Source of the DNA: Paeniglutamicibacter gangotriensis Lz1y
Lineage (GTDB): Bacteria; Actinomycetota; Actinomycetes; Actinomycetales; Micrococcaceae
Assembly (NCBI RefSeq): GCF_000348945.1
Contig: NZ_AOCK01000010.1
Location: 62,001-126,000, forward strand
DNA length: 64,000 nucleotides
Direction of reading: 5' to 3'
Shown: in pieces, positions 62,205 through 64,000 of the stretch
Position numbering within the stretch: the first letter of the stretch is position 1
How the letters are laid out: the number at the start of each line of letters is the position of its first letter
Translations under genes and position numbers: made by a program
The notes under the pieces: model-generated
Database searches by the model: none
The model's input: the letters and a program-made list of their open reading frames with translations, nothing else
Told to the model about the DNA's origin: nothing

Positions 62205-63449
62205 TTATGCGCTGCGTCCCAGCGTCCGGGATACCGAATGCACCAGAGCCTCCAGTGGGCCGCGCCGGCCCAAGAACTTGAGCACCAAGCCGAACAACAG
62301 GCAGCCGACCGCGTAAATGATGAACAACAGATTCCGCGGCAGCGGCGCCGAGACCTCACTGAACAAATCCAACGTCACTAAGTGCAGCGCATAGAGAGTC
62401 AGGGTCGCGGCCCCGGCACCGGTCAGCGGCCACAGCAGCATGTCGCCGACCTGCCCCAGCAAGGCGGAGAGAGCCAGGCACAGCAGCTGGGCCGCCCCCA
62501 GTACCGCCAGGGCGCAGCCGGTCACATGCAGTACATCCAAGGGAGCGCCGGTGTGCGGAGCGGAAAGTCCCAAGAACCAGGGAGTCTCCATGGCTCCGCT
62601 CAGGCGTTGGCCGGTGATCTGGGAAACGGCCAGCTCCCGCCCACTGAGCCCGGTGGCCTTGGCCACGGCAGCCAGCGCGCCGGGTTGGGCCAGCAGCCAA
62701 GTCGAGAGCGACTTGGCTCCGAGGGCCAGCACCGCACCTGTCGCACCGATGGCCAGGGCCACGGGCGGACGGGAAAGCCCCAAACGACCCACGCACAGCC
62801 CGGCCAGAATAAAGCCGAACCACACCAGAAGCGGGTAGTAACCGGTGACCAACAGGTCGGCTAGGAACACCGCGGGGGAGGCCAGATCCTCGGGCAGCGG
62901 GGAGGCCCCGAGCCGCGATGGCTCCAGCAGCCCGGTCAGTAGGGGACGGAGCAGATAAAGCGCCAGGGGCGAGAGCAGCAGCCAGCCGGCCGCCCAGAAC
63001 CCCAGGGCGCGGGCGCGCATGTTCAAGAATGGGATTGCGCACAGGAATAAGAGCCCGTAATGCACCAGGATGACGGCAACATTGGTGTCGAGCATCCCCA
63101 GCCCCAAACCGATGACAAAGATCAAGATTGCCCGCACCGCTACGGCCCGGCGTATCCCGGCCAACCGGCCGGCTCCGGTCCGTGCCACACCACCGGATAG
63201 CAACGCCAGTCCCAGCCCCGCCAACACCACGAAGAGCGCGGAGGCACGCCCGGCGAAGAACGATGCAGCCCAGGAGGGAACCTGCGCCCCGGAGGAGGAA
63301 ATCACCGCCAGCGGCACGATATGCACCGCCACCATTCCCAGCAGGGCCAGGCCGCGCGCCGCGTCAACACCGGCAATGCGGCCCTTCGAACGGGCCCCAT
63401 GGCCGGCCGCCGCCCGCGGGGTGGCAGCGGCGGAAGAGAAATGCGTCAT
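62205..63449 (-). CDS. DUF418/HGSNAT-like multi-pass membrane protein
   Basis: 414 residues with ten to eleven hydrophobic segments. The N-terminus, IAGVDAARGLALLGMVAVH, is typical of the heparan-alpha-glucosaminide N-acetyltransferase-like/DUF1624 fold, and the C-terminal half is DUF418-like (DLLVTGYYPLLVWFGFILAGLCVGRL). Probably an acyltransferase acting at the membrane. The last 36 residues are repeated, in diverged form, at 34684-34795. It is divergent from dapA by 64 bases. Confidence 0.82.
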   Translation of the reverse strand: MTHFSSAAATPRAAAGHGARSKGRIAGVDAARGLALLGMVAVHIVPLAVISSSGAQVPSWAASFFAGRASALFVVLAGLGLALLSGGVARTGAGRLAGIRRAVAVRAILIFVIGLGLGMLDTNVAVILVHYGLLFLCAIPFLNMRARALGFWAAGWLLLSPLALYLLRPLLTGLLEPSRLGASPLPEDLASPAVFLADLLVTGYYPLLVWFGFILAGLCVGRLGLSRPPVALAIGATGAVLALGAKSLSTWLLAQPGALAAVAKATGLSGRELAVSQITGQRLSGAMETPWFLGLSAPHTGAPLDVLHVTGCALAVLGAAQLLCLALSALLGQVGDMLLWPLTGAGAATLTLYALHLVTLDLFSEVSAPLPRNLLFIIYAVGCLLFGLVLKFLGRRGPLEALVHSVSRTLGRSA

Positions 63450-63513
63450 GATTACAGCCTAAACGCAGGTGCCGAATCAATTCTTGGTCCCTGCAACAGG
63501 TAACCTTGGAGTC

Positions 63514-64000
63514 ATGGCTGAAACTGCGTTGCACACCTCGAGTAAGACCCCTACCTTCGGAACGGTACTCACCGCTATGGTGACGCCCTTCAAGGACAAC
63601 GGGGAAGTCGACTACGATGCGGCAGCGAAGTTAGCGATCAAACTTGTCGACGAGGGCTGCGACGGTCTGGTGGTCACTGGCACCACCGGGGAAACCTCGA
63701 CACTTCGCGATGAAGAAAACGTCAAGATGTTCGCCACCGTGGTCAAGGCCGTGGGGCACCGAGCCAAGATTCTTGCCGGGTCCACCACCAACGACACGGC
63801 GCACTCGATCTCGCTTTCACTGGCGGCCAAGGAAGCCGGGGTTCACGGGATCCTGGTGACCGTTCCGTATTACAACAAGCCTTCCCAGGCCGGGGTCATC
63901 GCCCACGTCGAGGCGATCATCGCCGCGATCCAGCTGCCGGTGATGCTCTATGACATCCCCGGCCGTTCAGGCATTGCCCTGAGCCCGGAAAGTATCATCG
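63514..64000 (+). CDS. dapA: 4-Hydroxy-tetrahydrodipicolinate synthase DapA (partial, runs off right edge)
   Basis: The first ~162 codons of DapA, which condenses pyruvate with aspartate semialdehyde. Visible landmarks are TAMVTPFKDNGEVDYDAA, GTTGETSTLRDEE (the TTGE motif) and VTVPYYNKPSQAG with the catalytic Tyr, then LYDIPGRSGI. The Schiff-base Lys lies past the window end. GGAG lies just before the ATG at 63514. The position to the right of the island, with dapB to its left, suggests that the two genes were once closer. Confidence 0.95.
   Translation, partial: MAETALHTSSKTPTFGTVLTAMVTPFKDNGEVDYDAAAKLAIKLVDEGCDGLVVTGTTGETSTLRDEENVKMFATVVKAVGHRAKILAGSTTNDTAHSISLSLAAKEAGVHGILVTVPYYNKPSQAGVIAHVEAIIAAIQLPVMLYDIPGRSGIALSPESII

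Overview
The window is high-GC actinobacterial DNA. Gene content and organisation point to an Arthrobacter-like member of the Micrococcaceae (Arthrobacter, Paeniglutamicibacter and relatives): an EhuABCD ectoine importer with a GntR regulator, a SulP/NhaA pair beside a MerR gene, dapB and dapA in the same neighbourhood, frequent ATGA/TAATG/GTGA gene overlaps, and AGGAGG-type ribosome sites. The genus call is inference. No rRNA, tRNA, intact IS element, integrase or CRISPR array was seen.

Left part, 1-9.2 kb: a catabolic locus with two divergent arms. The minus arm holds a GntR-like gene cut by the window edge, two short-chain dehydrogenases, an IlvD/Edd-type [2Fe-2S] dehydratase and a D-2-hydroxyacid dehydrogenase. 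The plus arm holds a four-gene polar-amino-acid-type ABC importer and a GntR/FCD regulator. It looks like uptake and oxidation/dehydration of a hydroxy or sugar acid.

9.2-12.3 kb is a graveyard of decayed small genes. It holds an HTH regulator plus a broken nucleotidyltransferase, a hemerythrin-domain gene that reads on into antisense DNA, and a YefM-type antitoxin with an apparent ACG start followed by the last residues of a YoeB-type toxin. 12.3-16.7 kb is the ehuBCDA operon with a divergent GntR gene. 17.0-20.5 kb has a MerR regulator, a perfect MerR-type operator, a SulP anion transporter and NhaA. 20.7-28.3 kb contains a glpX pseudogene, a universal stress protein, a glycosyltransferase, dapB with a membrane partner, a Tat-exported class V aminotransferase-like protein and a DUF1772 protein. 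28.7-34.6 kb has a secreted ExeM/NucH nuclease, a DUF952 protein, a GNAT enzyme, an apparently intact DUF6247/RelE-like toxin-antitoxin pair and a tyrosine phosphatase with an amber codon.

About 34.8-62.2 kb looks like an inserted aromatic-catabolism island. It is bounded by two diverged copies of the 3' end of the same DUF418-type membrane gene: a ~110-bp remnant at 34684-34795 and the intact gene at 62205-63449. Module 1 (35.1-40.4 kb) has a type I extradiol dioxygenase, two FAH-family enzymes, an FAD monooxygenase and an ACMSD-like amidohydrolase. This set resembles a partial protocatechuate 2,3-cleavage (pra-type) pathway. Next come a ribose-type ABC importer with a co-transcribed LysR gene, and an MBL-fold hydrolase with an MFS carrier. 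Module 2 (49.5-62.1 kb) has a LigM-type tetrahydrofolate-dependent O-demethylase, a methylene-THF reductase, PurU, LigAB ring cleavage, an MHS-type carrier, an esterase-like hydrolase, a muconolactone-isomerase-like protein, an SDR, GalB-type hydratase, GalC/LigK-type aldolase and a PAS-GAF histidine kinase with a NarL-type regulator.

The most interesting system is module 2. It would take a methoxylated aromatic acid, move the methyl group to tetrahydrofolate, dispose of the C1 unit as formate, cleave the ring between C4 and C5, and end at pyruvate plus oxaloacetate, under its own two-component system. No recognisable 4-carboxy-2-hydroxymuconate-semialdehyde dehydrogenase (GFO/IDH/MocA type) or LigI is present, which favours a gallate/3-O-methylgallate-like route over the classic protocatechuate route. 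The window ends inside dapA.
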